Of a stretch of 38,309 nucleotides of DNA, positions 16,843-27,601 are shown in pieces. The notes under the pieces were generated by a model. That model was not told where the DNA came from and searched no databases. It worked only from the letters and a program-made list of their open reading frames with translations. The DNA is taken from NCBI GenBank assembly GCA_028686055.1, contig JAQUCU010000005.1, forward strand, positions 1 to 38,309, in the 5' to 3' direction. The stretch's first letter is position 1. Each line of letters begins with the position of its first letter. The position numbers and the translations under genes were made by a program. Origin of the DNA: Desulfuromonadaceae bacterium. Lineage in GTDB: Bacteria > Desulfobacterota > Desulfuromonadia > Geobacterales > Pseudopelobacteraceae.

Positions 16843-17391
16843 CTACGCCCGTTGCGGCTCAATCAAGCCGATATTTCCATCTTTACGACGATACATGACA
16901 TTGATTTCACTGCTGTCGGCATCGGTGAACACAATAAAATCTTTATGGAGAAGGTCCATCTGCATAACAGCTTCTTCTACCGACATTGGCTTGACGGTCT
17001 CAGTAGTTGTTCTGATAACTACCGACTCGGTACCGCCTTCAAGACTTTCAGCTTCAAAAATCTTTTTAGAAATCTGACGACCATGTTCATCCCCATTCGG
17101 TTTATGGGCTTTAATTTTTTCCTTGTAGCGAACAAGCTGACGTTCAATCTTGTCGATGACAGCGTCTATAGCGGCATACATGTCGTGAGTGGTATCGGAA
17201 GCCTTGGTACTAATTCCCCTTGAATTAATAACTATCTCGACTACGTGGCGAATCTTTTTTTCTACGGAAAAGTAAACCTGCACATTGATTGGATCATCAA
17301 TATACTTCCTTACCCTCTCGAGTTTTTCTTCAGCATATGCTTTGAGAGCTTCGCTCTGTTCCATGTGCCTGAATGTCATCGCTACCTGCAT
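16843..17391 (-). CDS. hpf: Ribosome hibernation promoting factor, long form
   Basis: The 182-residue protein consists of the N-terminal S30AE ribosome-binding domain (about 1-100; MQVAMTFRHMEQSEALKAYAEEKL) and, after a linker, the C-terminal dimerisation domain with KPMSVEEAVMQMDLLHKDFIVFTDADSSEINVMYRRKDG (described by its ends K and G). Long HPF alone dimerises 70S ribosomes into 100S particles in stationary phase. E. coli has a short form at the same place next to rpoN. A strong AGGAGGT ribosome-binding site supports the ATG at 17391. It is 57 bp after rpoN. Confidence 0.95.
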   Translation of the reverse strand: MQVAMTFRHMEQSEALKAYAEEKLERVRKYIDDPINVQVYFSVEKKIRHVVEIVINSRGISTKASDTTHDMYAAIDAVIDKIERQLVRYKEKIKAHKPNGDEHGRQISKKIFEAESLEGGTESVVIRTTTETVKPMSVEEAVMQMDLLHKDFIVFTDADSSEINVMYRRKDGNIGLIEPQRA

Positions 17392-17448
17392 AGAAACCTC
17401 CTGTGTGGTTGGTGCTGTGAAATAGACGACTGCCCGGACAGCAGATCG

Positions 17449-18891
17449 TCAAAAATGTCGTTTACGTTCAGAAGATGATCCATAATTGAGCATCTCGCGA
17501 TATTTGGTTACCGTACGGCGGGCTATATTCACCGTCTGCCCCGTAAGCAACTCGGCAATTTTCTGATCGGAAAGCGGTTTTTTAGGATTTTCCTTTTCGA
17601 TTATCTCTTTAATTCTGTTTTTCACGCTTTCAGATGCAACGAAATCCCCCTCGCTGGTCGAAAGGCCGCTGTTAAAAAAGTATTTCAGCTCCAGTAATCC
17701 CTGAGGCGTCTGCATATATTTATTGGTGGTGACCCGGCTGATCGTTGATTCATGCATGCCTATATCTTCTGCAATATCCCTCAATACCAATGGACGCAGA
17801 TACTCTATACCCTTATCAAAATATTCGCGTTGAAAATGTATTATGCTTTTTGCAACTTTATATATGGTCCGCTGGCGCTGCTGAATACTTTTGATCAACC
17901 AGACCGCTGAACGCATTTTATCATTGATATAATGCTCAGCCTGTGAATCAATTGTACCATTTCCACGAACAGCTGCATACTGGGTGCTGACTTTAAGATT
18001 GGGCAACCCCTCCTCATTCAGCATTACAACATAATCGTTCCCCACTTTATGCACAAAAATGTCGGGAGATATGTAATGCACATCATCGGTACTAAATGAC
18101 GATCCGGGACGCGGATCGAATTCTGAAATAATCCTGGAAGCGGCCAGCACCTGATTCATATCAACCTTTAATGATCGGGCAATCAGTTTATAATTCCGTT
18201 TTTCCAGATCACCAAGATGATTCTGCAGGATACCTTCGACAACACTGCCCTTCAAACCCATATTCCTGGCCTGGATAAGCAGACACTCACGCAGATCTCG
18301 GGCCGCAACTCCTGGTGGATCAAATTCCTGAATACATTCAAGCACATCCTCGACATCCTCTTCCGTCGCAGCACTTGCAGCAGCAATTTCCTGAAGGGAG
18401 GCCCGAAGATAACCCGACTCGTCAATATTGCCGATAATCACCTCACCGACACGAACATCCATTTCAGAATACTGTCCCATATGGAGCTGCCATAACAGGT
18501 GATCGATCAAGGTACCTTTACGCGTCAAAAGGTTTTCAAAGGAAGGGCGTTCATCATCTCCGCCGTACTGCTGCTCTCCGGAACTGTAGTTGTAGCCATC
18601 GAGATAACTGTCCCAGTCGCGCAGGGTTTCCTCTCCAGTTTCCACCTCATGAAAATCCACACTATCCTGCGATGGTTCAAATTCCTGCTCCGCCACTTCA
18701 AGTGTATCCGGTACACGGATTTCTTCCAGTTCAGTGGATTCTTCCAGAAGCGGGTTCTCCTCCAGTTCCTGTAGCACCAGATCCTGAAGTTCCATACGTG
18801 TCAACTGAAGCAGTTTGATAGCCTGTTGCAGTTGGGGAGTCATCACCAGCTGCTGGGACATTTTCAGTTGTTGACGCATCTCCATTGCCAT
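17449..18891 (-). CDS. rpoN: RNA polymerase sigma-54 factor
   Basis: The 480-residue protein has the glutamine-rich activator-interacting region I (MRQQLKMSQQLVMTPQLQQAI), an acidic region II, the core-binding domain, and the DNA-binding HTH with IGMHESTISRVTTNKYMQTPQG. The RpoN box ARRTVTKYRE lies near the C terminus and reads the -24 element. It directs transcription at -24/-12 promoters only with an AAA+ activator, such as the one at 8866-10236. Candidate starts ATG 18891 and the two following in-frame ATGs differ by a few residues; GAGG lies 11 nt before the first. The location between lptB and hpf is the conserved proteobacterial one. Confidence 0.96.
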   Translation of the reverse strand: MAMEMRQQLKMSQQLVMTPQLQQAIKLLQLTRMELQDLVLQELEENPLLEESTELEEIRVPDTLEVAEQEFEPSQDSVDFHEVETGEETLRDWDSYLDGYNYSSGEQQYGGDDERPSFENLLTRKGTLIDHLLWQLHMGQYSEMDVRVGEVIIGNIDESGYLRASLQEIAAASAATEEDVEDVLECIQEFDPPGVAARDLRECLLIQARNMGLKGSVVEGILQNHLGDLEKRNYKLIARSLKVDMNQVLAASRIISEFDPRPGSSFSTDDVHYISPDIFVHKVGNDYVVMLNEEGLPNLKVSTQYAAVRGNGTIDSQAEHYINDKMRSAVWLIKSIQQRQRTIYKVAKSIIHFQREYFDKGIEYLRPLVLRDIAEDIGMHESTISRVTTNKYMQTPQGLLELKYFFNSGLSTSEGDFVASESVKNRIKEIIEKENPKKPLSDQKIAELLTGQTVNIARRTVTKYREMLNYGSSSERKRHF

Positions 18892-18948
18892 GAAAATTTA
18901 ACCTCATACCCGACAGGAGTGAAATCATGCACTATCAATCAGTGCAAA

Positions 18949-19689
18949 CTAGAGACGAAAGTCCTTACCCAGATAAATTTCCTGAGCTTTTTTACTCACA
19001 GCAATCTCATCCGGAGTACCGTGTTCCAGAACAACACCACTGTTCATAATATATGCGGAATCACAGACTCCCAACGTTTCGCGGACGTTGTGATCCGAGA
19101 TCAATACACCAATGTTTTTGTTTTTGAGAGAAATAATCAGCCCCTGAATATCGGCAACAGCAATCGGGTCAATTCCAGCGAACGGCTCATCCAGCAGGAT
19201 GAATAAAGGGTTTGTTATCAGTGCCCTGGCAATTTCAACCCGGCGCCGTTCACCGCCAGAAAGCGCATATCCCTTTGATGCTGCAATGTGAGAAATGGAA
19301 AATTCCTCCAGCAACTGTTCCATCCTCTGTCGACGAAGTCGCTTGTCATGTTCTACTGTTTCAATAATTGCCATCAAATTATCTGCCACAGACAGCTTGC
19401 GGAAAACCGATGCTTCCTGAGGAAGATAGCTAATGCCACGGCGGGCCCGCAGGTACATAGGGAGAGCCGTTATCTCCTCGTCACCCAGAAAGACCTGGCC
19501 ACCGTCCGGCTGCGCCAGTCCGACCACCATGTAAAAGGTCGTTGTTTTACCGGCACCGTTTGGCCCAAGAAGTCCTATAACCGAACCGGATGTGATCGAA
19601 ATATCCACACCACAGACTACCTGACGGCTGCCGTAATTTTTCTTGAGAGATTTTGTCCAGAGCCTGGATACGTCAGCGACTTCCGGCAT
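18949..19689 (-). CDS. lptB: LPS export ABC transporter ATP-binding protein LptB
   Basis: The 246-residue ATPase powers extraction of LPS from the inner membrane by LptB2FGC. It has Walker A GPNGAGKTTT, Q-loop PQEASVF, signature LSGGERRRVEIARAL, Walker B FILLDEPFAGIDP and H-loop SDHNVRET, with the LptB C-terminal tail ending in AQEIYLGKDFRL. I chose the ATG at 19689, preceded by AAGGAAG, which gives the usual length. The frame stays open upstream to 19827, but that part lies over lptA and resembles no LptB sequence. The gene overlaps lptA by 17 bp. Confidence 0.95.
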   Translation of the reverse strand: MPEVADVSRLWTKSLKKNYGSRQVVCGVDISITSGSVIGLLGPNGAGKTTTFYMVVGLAQPDGGQVFLGDEEITALPMYLRARRGISYLPQEASVFRKLSVADNLMAIIETVEHDKRLRRQRMEQLLEEFSISHIAASKGYALSGGERRRVEIARALITNPLFILLDEPFAGIDPIAVADIQGLIISLKNKNIGVLISDHNVRETLGVCDSAYIMNSGVVLEHGTPDEIAVSKKAQEIYLGKDFRL

Positions 19690-20194
19690 CGTTCTTCCTT
19701 GCTGGCGGATTGATAACCGCTTCGACACGAGCTTTCGGATCGCCGCCGCTGGATACATCACTCTTGTCATCATCGACGTAATAGGTAATAACTTTTCCGC
19801 TGATACTGTCAGTTCCTTGCACAACACGGGGAGTCCCGGTCAAAACAATATGCCCATTGCGGCTGTCATAAACCGCCTTATCAGCAAAACCGGTTCTGTT
19901 CTGCTGGATAATCCTGACATTTCCCAGAGCTTCAACCTTTTCAACCTCTTTGCTTTTATCCGCATAGCTCACGACAAGCTTATCGGAGAATATGGTTATA
20001 TCCCCCTGTTTTGCAACAACCTTTCCGGAAAAAACCGCAGTTTTTCCTTTATTGTCGGCGGTCATATCGTTGGATTTAATAGTAATCGGCAGCTTTGAAC
20101 GATCCTTGCGGACCGCAGGTGCAGCAGGAGCCTCGGACACCGGAAAGAGGCACCACATGCAGACCAATACCATAAAAAATTGTTGTATTCTCAT
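19673..20194 (-). CDS. lptA: LPS transport periplasmic protein LptA
   Basis: The 173-residue protein has a signal peptide (about 1-25, ending near APA) and one OstA/LptA beta-jellyroll domain with the repeated pattern of the family, such as GKTAVFSGKVVAKQGDITI and NRTGFADKAVYDSRNGHIV. LptA forms the periplasmic bridge between LptC and LptD. It lies between lptC and lptB as in other proteobacteria. The 115 bp before it are T-rich (20247-20290 on the minus strand) and contain a TTGACA box without a clear -10 partner. The ribosome-binding site is weak. Confidence 0.9.
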   Translation of the reverse strand: MRIQQFFMVLVCMWCLFPVSEAPAAPAVRKDRSKLPITIKSNDMTADNKGKTAVFSGKVVAKQGDITIFSDKLVVSYADKSKEVEKVEALGNVRIIQQNRTGFADKAVYDSRNGHIVLTGTPRVVQGTDSISGKVITYYVDDDKSDVSSGGDPKARVEAVINPPARKNDAGSR

Positions 20195-20309
20195 CTTATA
20201 AACCTATAACTAAAGTCCAGGTAACAGTATCAGATGTCAACCGGTAAACAGAAACCTATAAGAAAATAATCAATAAAAAATCCAAAAAAACGACGAATTA
20301 CCTGACTGC

Positions 20310-20879
20310 CTAATTCGGGACAATTGTAGCATTAATCGAAGAAAAGAAACGGGCACGCTGACTATTGACTCCCATATCCATTCCAACCGCTGTAAGCTGC
20401 AGTCTTTGCTGTCTGAAGGCCACCGGATCGCTAGTTGTAAATTTATGAGTCGCGCCCGCATATGTAATAGAATTTGTTTTAAAGCTCGCTCCATCCTCAG
20501 TTTCAATGTGTACATGACCGTTAAGGCGGACGTTTTTTGCAGAATTGGAATAATCTCCACTGTCCGCTGTAACTGTCACCACTCCGTGTGAATGTGTTCG
20601 CTGGAACTCCATACGGATATCTGAGAGATAAGCCATATCTCCGCTCTTATCGTAGTCAACCCGTTCTGCAACGAGCTCCCATACAACAAGACCATCCTGA
20701 ATTTCTGAGAATCGGGCCTTTTTCAGGGCAACATCAATATTGTGGGGAAGCTGCTGATTGACCGACCGGGCCGGTGCTGATTCATGAGAACCATTCCGAT
20801 AAACTGCGGCCGCGATACCAATAATCGCCGCCATCACAAGAAGTGCCAGCAAAGGCTTGATATAAACTGGCGATATCAT
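20310..20879 (-). CDS. lptC: LPS export ABC transporter periplasmic protein LptC
   Basis: The 189-residue protein has one N-terminal membrane anchor (about 9-27) and a periplasmic LptC domain with DGLVVWELVAERVDYDKSGD and a C-terminal beta-strand series. It accepts LPS from LptB2FG and hands it to LptA. It lies 130 bp after kdsC. The ATG at 20879 has no good ribosome-binding site and lies only about 5 nt after the start predicted from a promoter at 20891-20919, so either translation is leaderless or that promoter is not used. Confidence 0.85.
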   Translation of the reverse strand: MISPVYIKPLLALLVMAAIIGIAAAVYRNGSHESAPARSVNQQLPHNIDVALKKARFSEIQDGLVVWELVAERVDYDKSGDMAYLSDIRMEFQRTHSHGVVTVTADSGDYSNSAKNVRLNGHVHIETEDGASFKTNSITYAGATHKFTTSDPVAFRQQRLQLTAVGMDMGVNSQRARFFSSINATIVPN

Positions 20880-20890
20880 AATAGGTAGGA

Positions 20891-20919
20891 ACTATAGCAT
20901 TGAGGAGTGCAACTGTCCA
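20891..20919 (-). promoter_or_regulatory. Possible sigma-70 promoter inside the KDO/Lpt block, before lptC
   Basis: On the minus strand TGGACA (20919-20914), a 17-bp spacer and TATAGT (20896-20891) make a good promoter match. The predicted start is only about 5 nt before the lptC ATG. The 130-bp gap between kdsC and lptC also contains the hairpin CTCTG-ATAAG-CAGAG. No other gene is seen in this gap. Confidence 0.4.
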
Positions 20920-21009
20920 GCATAACGTGGCAGGATTGATGCTTTTGGCACAAAGATTGTATCCGTCGGTTGCTCTGCTTATCAGAGTCAGCTGGCGGAC
21001 GCTAATAAT

Positions 21010-21525
21010 CTATAACTCATAACGGGCTGCGACCTCATCCCAGAGGCCGCGCCCCTTGAGAATCAGATCACATACTTCACGAACAGCCCCTCGCCCGCCG
21101 GCAAGTGATGTCACATAGTGAGCTGCATTGCGGGCTTCGATAACCCCATCGGCAGGAGACGCAGCAAAAATTACGCGATGCATGACCGGAACATCAATGA
21201 CATCATCTCCCATATAGGCAATCTGACTATCACCAAGCCCGGTTCTCTGTTTCACATCAAGGTAGCTGTCTAGTTTTTTAAGTGCCCCCTGATAAACCAG
21301 TTCAATCCCGAGCTCTCTGGCCCTGAGATCAACAACCGGAGAGGTGCGACCGGTGATGATGCCGACCTCAATGCCATGCCGCTGAAGCATTTTAATGCCA
21401 TGCCCATCCTTGACATTGAATACTTTGGTTTCAACTCCGTTGACATCATAAACAATGCCCCCATCGGTCATAACGCCATCTACATCAAGCAGCAACAGGC
21501 GTATATCCGAAAGTCTGTCACTCAT
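21010..21525 (-). CDS. kdsC: 3-deoxy-D-manno-octulosonate 8-phosphate phosphatase
   Basis: The 171-residue HAD-superfamily enzyme removes phosphate from KDO-8-P to give KDO. It shows motif I LLDVDGVMTDG (Asp14 and Asp16), motif II in IITGRTS, and motif IV GDDVIDVPVM, and it lacks a cap domain as is normal for the tetrameric KdsC group. SLAGGRGAVREVCDLIL near the C terminus is typical. It shares one base with the kdsD stop (TGATG), so the two are translationally coupled. Confidence 0.95.
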   Translation of the reverse strand: MSDRLSDIRLLLLDVDGVMTDGGIVYDVNGVETKVFNVKDGHGIKMLQRHGIEVGIITGRTSPVVDLRARELGIELVYQGALKKLDSYLDVKQRTGLGDSQIAYMGDDVIDVPVMHRVIFAASPADGVIEARNAAHYVTSLAGGRGAVREVCDLILKGRGLWDEVAARYEL

Positions 21526-22493
21526 CAGGCAATCCCGGACTTGAGAATGTCATGCAGATGGATAATACCGCAAGGAGCAGGACTCTGATCGTTTTCAAAA
21601 ACAAACAGAGAAGTAATGGCGCGTTGCTCCATGATCTGCAGAGCAGCGGCAGCAAGTTCTGACCTCCTGATACGCAGTGGCCCTTGTTTCATGATTTCCG
21701 AAGCACGCCTATTGAGAATATCAAAACCCTTCTCCAGCGACCGGCGCAGGTCCCCGTCCGTAATAACACCTTTCAGAGCGCCGCTTGCATCACAGACACC
21801 GGTTACTCCGAGTCCCTTGGCGGTAATCACAAACAGGGCCTCTTTCATCAGCGTTTCTTCCTTCACCAGTGGAATATCTCCACCGGAGTGCATCAGATCT
21901 TCAACCCTGAGAATCAGCTTTTTACCCAGCGCCCCACCCGGGTGGAATATTGCGAAATCTTCTGCCTTGAAACCCCGTTTAACCAGTAGTGCCACAGCCA
22001 GCGCATCCCCCATTGCCAGCGCGGCAGTTGTCGACGCTGTCGGAGCAAGCCCGAGAGGGCATGCCTCCTCCAGGACTGATACATCGAGAAAAACGTCGCT
22101 TGTGCGGGCCAGGTTTGATGCCGGATTGCCGCTCATGGCAACCAGACGCGCTCCCAGACGCTTGACTGACGGGAGTATTCTCAGGATTTCCTCGGTTTCG
22201 CCACTGTTTGAAATGGCAATCACGACATCACCCTTCATGATCATTCCCAGATCACCGTGTATTCCTTCTGCAGGATGCAGAAAAAAAGCCGGAGTACCTG
22301 TAGAAGCCATGGTGGAGGCGATTTTCTGCCCAACCAGGCCGGATTTGCCCATCCCGCTGACAATCACCCGCCCTGAACTGCCCAATATCAAGTCTATTGC
22401 CCGCTCGAACGAACCGTCAATGCGTTCAGCCATGACAGACAGGGCCTGCGCCTCAACCCGGATTACCCGGCGCGCCTCATCAATAGCTGTCAT
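21525..22493 (-). CDS. kdsD: D-arabinose 5-phosphate isomerase
   Basis: The 322-residue enzyme converts ribulose-5-phosphate to arabinose-5-phosphate for KDO synthesis. An N-terminal SIS domain (about 35-175) has [22 protein letters not shown] and [13 protein letters not shown], and two C-terminal CBS domains (about 200-320) are present. KdsD and the capsule paralogue KpsF cannot be told apart by sequence alone; the position between kdsA and kdsC favours KdsD. It overlaps kdsA by 4 bp (ATGA). Confidence 0.94.
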   Translation of the reverse strand: MTAIDEARRVIRVEAQALSVMAERIDGSFERAIDLILGSSGRVIVSGMGKSGLVGQKIASTMASTGTPAFFLHPAEGIHGDLGMIMKGDVVIAISNSGETEEILRILPSVKRLGARLVAMSGNPASNLARTSDVFLDVSVLEEACPLGLAPTASTTAALAMGDALAVALLVKRGFKAEDFAIFHPGGALGKKLILRVEDLMHSGGDIPLVKEETLMKEALFVITAKGLGVTGVCDASGALKGVITDGDLRRSLEKGFDILNRRASEIMKQGPLRIRRSELAAAALQIMEQRAITSLFVFENDQSPAPCGIIHLHDILKSGIA

Positions 22494-23323
22494 ACCGATG
22501 GCCTCTGTTTAATGATAGTGTCCAGTGATTTCAAAGTTTTCAACAGTCCTGGGAGCTCGTTCAGCGGGATCGAGTTAGGACCATCACAGAGCGCCTTGTC
22601 AGGGTCTTCATGCACCTCCATAAAGATGCCGTCAATCCCTGTGGCAACTGCCGCCCGTGACAGATACTCCACAAACTCGCGCTGGCCGCCTGAGCTGTCC
22701 CCCTGACCTCCGGGGAGTTGCACACTGTGAGTCGCGTCAAACACCACCGGATAACCGGTGGAGCGCATGACCGGAAAGCTGCGCATATCCACGACAAGAT
22801 TGTTATAGCCGAAAGAGGCGCCGCGCTCCGTAAGGATGATGTTCTCGTTGCCGCTTGCAGAGATCTTTCCGGCAACGTTTTTCATATCCCAGGGGGCCAG
22901 AAACTGGCCTTTTTTGACGTTGATAATCCTCCCGCTCTTTGCTGCAGCAACCAGAAGATCGGTCTGACGGCAGAGAAAAGCCGGGATCTGCAGGATATCC
23001 AGCACATCCGCCGCCGGCGAAATCTGTTCAATGGAGTGAATATCAGAAATCACCGGAACGCCGAGCGATTCCTTGACCTTGCGTAAAATGGCGAGTCCCT
23101 CTTTCAGGCCTGGCCCGCGGTAGGCATTGATCGAAGTGCGGTTTGCCTTGTCGTAGGATGCCTTGAATATGAGCGGAATTGAAAGACCATTGCAAATCGC
23201 CATCAACCGTTCGGCATGCCGCATAGTTGCTGCCTCGTTCTCGATCACGCATGGTCCGGCGATCAGGACTAGTGGACGATTGCCCCCAATCACCACATTT
23301 CCGGATATAATTTCACGAGTCAT
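22490..23323 (-). CDS. kdsA: 3-deoxy-8-phosphooctulonate synthase
   Basis: The 277-residue TIM-barrel enzyme condenses PEP with arabinose-5-phosphate to KDO-8-P. Diagnostic segments are [67 protein letters not shown] and [13 protein letters not shown] (each described by its start). Cys in IPAFLCRQ-like segments is the KDO8PS pattern. Whether it is the metal-dependent or metal-free type turns on one residue (Cys or Asn) near the N terminus, and I did not resolve this. It follows pyrG by 3 bp behind AAGGAG. Confidence 0.95.
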   Translation of the reverse strand: MTREIISGNVVIGGNRPLVLIAGPCVIENEAATMRHAERLMAICNGLSIPLIFKASYDKANRTSINAYRGPGLKEGLAILRKVKESLGVPVISDIHSIEQISPAADVLDILQIPAFLCRQTDLLVAAAKSGRIINVKKGQFLAPWDMKNVAGKISASGNENIILTERGASFGYNNLVVDMRSFPVMRSTGYPVVFDATHSVQLPGGQGDSSGGQREFVEYLSRAAVATGIDGIFMEVHEDPDKALCDGPNSIPLNELPGLLKTLKSLDTIIKQRPSV

Positions 23324-23326
23324 GGT

Positions 23327-24952
<1,626 letters not shown>

Positions 24953-24973
24953 TCAATCAATACAATTAAAGTT

Positions 24974-25738
24974 CTATTTATTTAGCTTTCGATACTGTTC
25001 CTGCGCTTTAAGCAAATCATCCGGGGTATCGACCCCAATCGATTCGAAATCGGACTCAATCACCCGTATTGTGACACCATTTTCAATAGCTCGCAGTTGT
25101 TCCAGCTTCTCGGATATTTCGAGAAATGTCGCCGGCATGGCGGCAAATTTCAGCAAAAAATCACGGCGATAGACATAAAGGCCAACATGCTTGTAGCAGA
25201 GCAGTTTGCCGCTGCAGAATGATTCATCCTTCAGATCCTTCCATTTATCGCGAAAAAATGGGAGCGGAGAACGGGAAAAATAAAGGGCATTGCTTTGGTT
25301 ATCGGTAACGACTTTGACAACATTTGGAGAAAGAAAATCATGCAGGCATTTGATGCGTGTCTTGACGGTCCCCATCAGCAAATCAGGCTCTTCAAGAAAA
25401 GGCTGCAGTGCCAGATCAATCATTGCCGGGTCAATCAGCGGCTCATCACCCTGAACATTGACGATTATATCAGCATCAAGCCCTGCGGCGACTTCTGCCA
25501 GACGGTCGGTGCCGGTTTCATGACTGGTGGAGGTCATGACCGCCTCCCCACCGATCAGTGTAACCGCATCAGCAATGCGAAGGTCGTCAGTAGCAACAAT
25601 AACTCGACTGACGAGCTTTGACTGAGCTGTACGCTCATAGACATGCTGGATCATCGGACGGCCGTCAATTTCCGCCAGGGCCTTGCCGGGAAAACGTGTT
25701 GATGCGTAACGGGCAGGGATAACCGCTGTAATTTTCAT
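24974..25738 (-). CDS. kdsB: 3-deoxy-manno-octulosonate cytidylyltransferase
   Basis: The 254-residue enzyme couples KDO to CTP to give CMP-KDO for lipid A glycosylation. It starts with [20 protein letters not shown] (ends I and G), and has [29 protein letters not shown] and the C-terminal IGVDTPDDL, all diagnostic of KdsB. It is the first gene of the 19-gene minus-strand block, 39 bp before pyrG, and a promoter is predicted about 60 nt upstream. Confidence 0.96.
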   Translation of the reverse strand: MKITAVIPARYASTRFPGKALAEIDGRPMIQHVYERTAQSKLVSRVIVATDDLRIADAVTLIGGEAVMTSTSHETGTDRLAEVAAGLDADIIVNVQGDEPLIDPAMIDLALQPFLEEPDLLMGTVKTRIKCLHDFLSPNVVKVVTDNQSNALYFSRSPLPFFRDKWKDLKDESFCSGKLLCYKHVGLYVYRRDFLLKFAAMPATFLEISEKLEQLRAIENGVTIRVIESDFESIGVDTPDDLLKAQEQYRKLNK

Positions 25739-25806
25739 GCCGGAGAACCTTTTTCAATAACGGGAGTGATGACGACAACGTCAGGCGCCCTGTGGTAGGA
25801 CGTGAC

Positions 25807-25835
25807 AAGCTACCGCAAAAGCAAAGGGGTGTCAA
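25807..25835 (-). promoter_or_regulatory. Predicted sigma-70 promoter of the kdsB-pyrG-kds-lpt operon
   Basis: On the minus strand the -35 box is a perfect TTGACA (25835-25830), the spacer is 17 bp, and the -10 box is TAGCTT (25812-25807), which keeps the key TA...T positions. Transcription would start near 25800, about 60 nt before kdsB. The rest of the 207-bp gap to the P460 gene shows no further element and no clear terminator. Confidence 0.55.
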
Positions 25836-25945
25836 GGTGTGAACAGGAGTACAGAGGCAGAAACTAAGTACGGTAATAAACTGCGAATTTCCTTATCCAA
25901 ACCCAAACAGATACAATTCAGACGCAGTGCCCGATTTCGCCATTT

Positions 25946-26413
25946 TTAAAATCTGAAATCTTTCTTTGTGGAGATTACATAGTCCTTCTGCGCGGCATCC
26001 TTCTTATGACAGCCAAAACAGGTAGTGACCGGATCGAGCCCACTTGGTTTGCCATCGACACCAAAGCCGGCGAAAAGCCACCCCCCGGTTGCAGTCTGGC
26101 GTTTATCCTTTTTCATCAGTACTATCATATTCTTGGGGCCGTCAATGGCAGGGTTGCCCTTGATAGTATATGACTCGACCACAATACGGCTCCCCTCGGC
26201 AAACCTGTTAACGGACAGATAACCTATCTGAGCCTTTTTGTCGGCATATATGTAGTGAATGCCGTAAAAGAGCGAATTTTTATCGGTAACGACTTTGCGG
26301 TCGCTTTTTTTCCAGGAGGTATACCCCTTGGGAAGCGCTGTGGAAGCTGCTCCGGAAACGGCAGCGATAATGCACAGGAACAAAACTGAAAACAGGACGA
26401 CAGTTGATTTCAT
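25946..26413 (-). CDS. Cytochrome P460 family monoheme c-type cytochrome
   Basis: This 155-residue exported protein has a signal peptide (about 1-23) and one heme motif CFGCH (132-136) near the C terminus. The beta-rich body resembles the P460 / cytochrome c'-beta fold (PKGYTSWKKSDRKVVTDK, NPAIDGPKNMIVLMKK and GGWLFAGFG preceding the heme). Family members either oxidise hydroxylamine through a Lys-heme cross-link or bind gases such as NO. Which applies here cannot be told from sequence by eye. It stands alone between two promoters, with its own GGAG ribosome-binding site, and no nitrogen-oxide genes are near. Confidence 0.8.
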   Translation of the reverse strand: MKSTVVLFSVLFLCIIAAVSGAASTALPKGYTSWKKSDRKVVTDKNSLFYGIHYIYADKKAQIGYLSVNRFAEGSRIVVESYTIKGNPAIDGPKNMIVLMKKDKRQTATGGWLFAGFGVDGKPSGLDPVTTCFGCHKKDAAQKDYVISTKKDFRF

Positions 26414-26446
26414 GAGAAAGCTCCATAGGAATTATTATTGGTGGAC

Positions 26447-26474
26447 ACTATATCATCAAAAGTTTTTTTGTCAC
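26447..26474 (-). promoter_or_regulatory. Predicted sigma-70 promoter of the P460 cytochrome gene
   Basis: On the minus strand GTGACA (26474-26469), a 16-bp A/T-rich spacer and TATAGT (26452-26447) form a good match. The start would lie near 26440, about 27 nt before the ATG. Together with the promoter at 26614-26642 it makes the 267-bp gap 26414-26680 a divergent promoter region. Confidence 0.55.
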
Positions 26475-26613
26475 GTACTGATGTGCGGGCAGGGCTGAAA
26501 TCCTCCTAGTGACTACAGATGTAGTTGCGCCTCTTTAAATCAACCCCACAGAGCGTTACCAGCAGATTTACATCAGTGCCGCAGAAAATTATATTGAAAA
26601 AATGGTAACAATA

Positions 26614-26642
26614 TTGACCTGACCGGCAGAGTAAGGTACTTT
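26614..26642 (+). promoter_or_regulatory. Predicted sigma-70 promoter of the dCMP deaminase-nrdR-rib operon
   Basis: TTGACC (26614-26619), a 17-bp spacer and TACTTT (26637-26642) precede the first plus-strand gene. The start would be near 26649, giving a leader of about 32 nt that contains the ribosome-binding site AGGAAGGAAG. I found no FMN riboswitch in this leader or in the nrdR-ribD gap, and no obvious NrdR box. Confidence 0.5.
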
Positions 26643-26680
26643 ACCGATAGACTGTATAAAAGGAAGGAAGCACCCTGTAT

Positions 26681-27148
26681 ATGCAACGCCCATCATGGGA
26701 TCAGTACTTCATGGACATCACCCGCCTTGTAGCAACCCGCTCCACCTGCCTGAGACGTCAGGTCGGCGCGATTCTTGTTAAAGAGCGCAACATTCTGGCC
26801 ACAGGTTATAATGGCGTTCCATCTGGTATAAGCCACTGCGACGTTGTCGGCTGCCTGCGGGAGCGCCTCAAAGTTCCCTCCGGCGAACGCCATGAACTTT
26901 GCCGCGGCCTGCATGCTGAGCAGAACGCCATAATCCAGGCCGCCCGCCACGGCATCAACATCGACGGTTCGACCCTCTATTGCACCACTATGCCCTGTAT
27001 TATCTGCACCAAGATGTTGATCAACGCCGGTATCTCAACCGTTGTTTATGCCGAGGGATATGCGGATGATCTGGCACGTGAAATGCTCGCAGAAACCGGT
27101 ATCAGAATTTGTCAGTTTAACCCTGAAGACTCGGAGCACGCAGCGTGA
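26681..27148 (+). CDS. Deoxycytidylate (dCMP) deaminase, ComEB-like
   Basis: The 155-residue zinc enzyme deaminates dCMP to dUMP for dTTP synthesis. The zinc and catalytic site is visible as HAEQNAI (His and catalytic Glu) and PCIICTKM (two Cys). An insertion with CDVVGCLRE...HELCRG is typical of the dCMP deaminase / ComEB group and separates it from cytidine deaminases and from TadA. It begins a plus-strand operon and its TGA overlaps the GTG of nrdR. Pairing with nrdR makes sense because both touch deoxynucleotide supply. Confidence 0.92.
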   Translation: MQRPSWDQYFMDITRLVATRSTCLRRQVGAILVKERNILATGYNGVPSGISHCDVVGCLRERLKVPSGERHELCRGLHAEQNAIIQAARHGINIDGSTLYCTTMPCIICTKMLINAGISTVVYAEGYADDLAREMLAETGIRICQFNPEDSEHAA

Positions 27149-27597
27149 AATGTCCTTTCTGCAACAATCTTGACAGCAAGGTCGTAGACTCGCGGCCAGA
27201 CAAGGGCGGAGCCGCCATAAGGCGTCGCCGCGAGTGCGAGCAGTGCAGCAGACGTTTCACCACATTCGAGCGGATCGAAGAAATGCTCCCGCAGGTCTGC
27301 AAGAAGGACGGCCGTCGCGAGCCGTTCGACCGGATAAAGATTATCAACGGGATCGCCAAGGCCTGCGAAAAGCGGCCCATCTCCAAAACGGATATCGAAG
27401 CGTTGGTTGACCGTCTTGAGACGCGGCTGCAGGAGTCTACCGAGCGGGAGATTTCAACGACAGCCATCGGCGAGTGGGTCATGAAGGAGCTGCACGGCAT
27501 GGATGAGGTTGCCTATGTCCGCTTTGCCTCGGTCTACCGCTCATTCCGCGACATCAGCGAGTTTATGCAGGAGCTGCAGGAACTGCTCAAGAAATAA
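27145..27597 (+). CDS. nrdR: Transcriptional repressor NrdR
   Basis: The 150-residue repressor of ribonucleotide reductase genes has an N-terminal zinc ribbon (CPFC at 3-6 and CEQC about 31-34, followed by [10 protein letters not shown]) and a C-terminal ATP-cone (about 49-139) that senses ATP and dATP. It starts with GTG in a GTGA overlap with the dCMP deaminase stop. The length and both domains are complete. In many bacteria nrdR precedes the riboflavin genes, as here. Confidence 0.96.
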   Translation: MKCPFCNNLDSKVVDSRPDKGGAAIRRRRECEQCSRRFTTFERIEEMLPQVCKKDGRREPFDRIKIINGIAKACEKRPISKTDIEALVDRLETRLQESTEREISTTAIGEWVMKELHGMDEVAYVRFASVYRSFRDISEFMQELQELLKK

Positions 27598-27601
27598 TGT
27601 T

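Noticed and set aside
20928-20943. Plus-strand TGGCAG-N5-ATGCT resembling a sigma-54 promoter
   Set aside because: Imperfect at both boxes, and no plus-strand gene follows; it would only make antisense RNA to kdsC.
21616-22512. Plus-strand frame of 298 codons opposite kdsD
   Set aside because: Ser/Ala/Arg/Pro-rich antisense of a well-conserved gene; typical codon-bias shadow.
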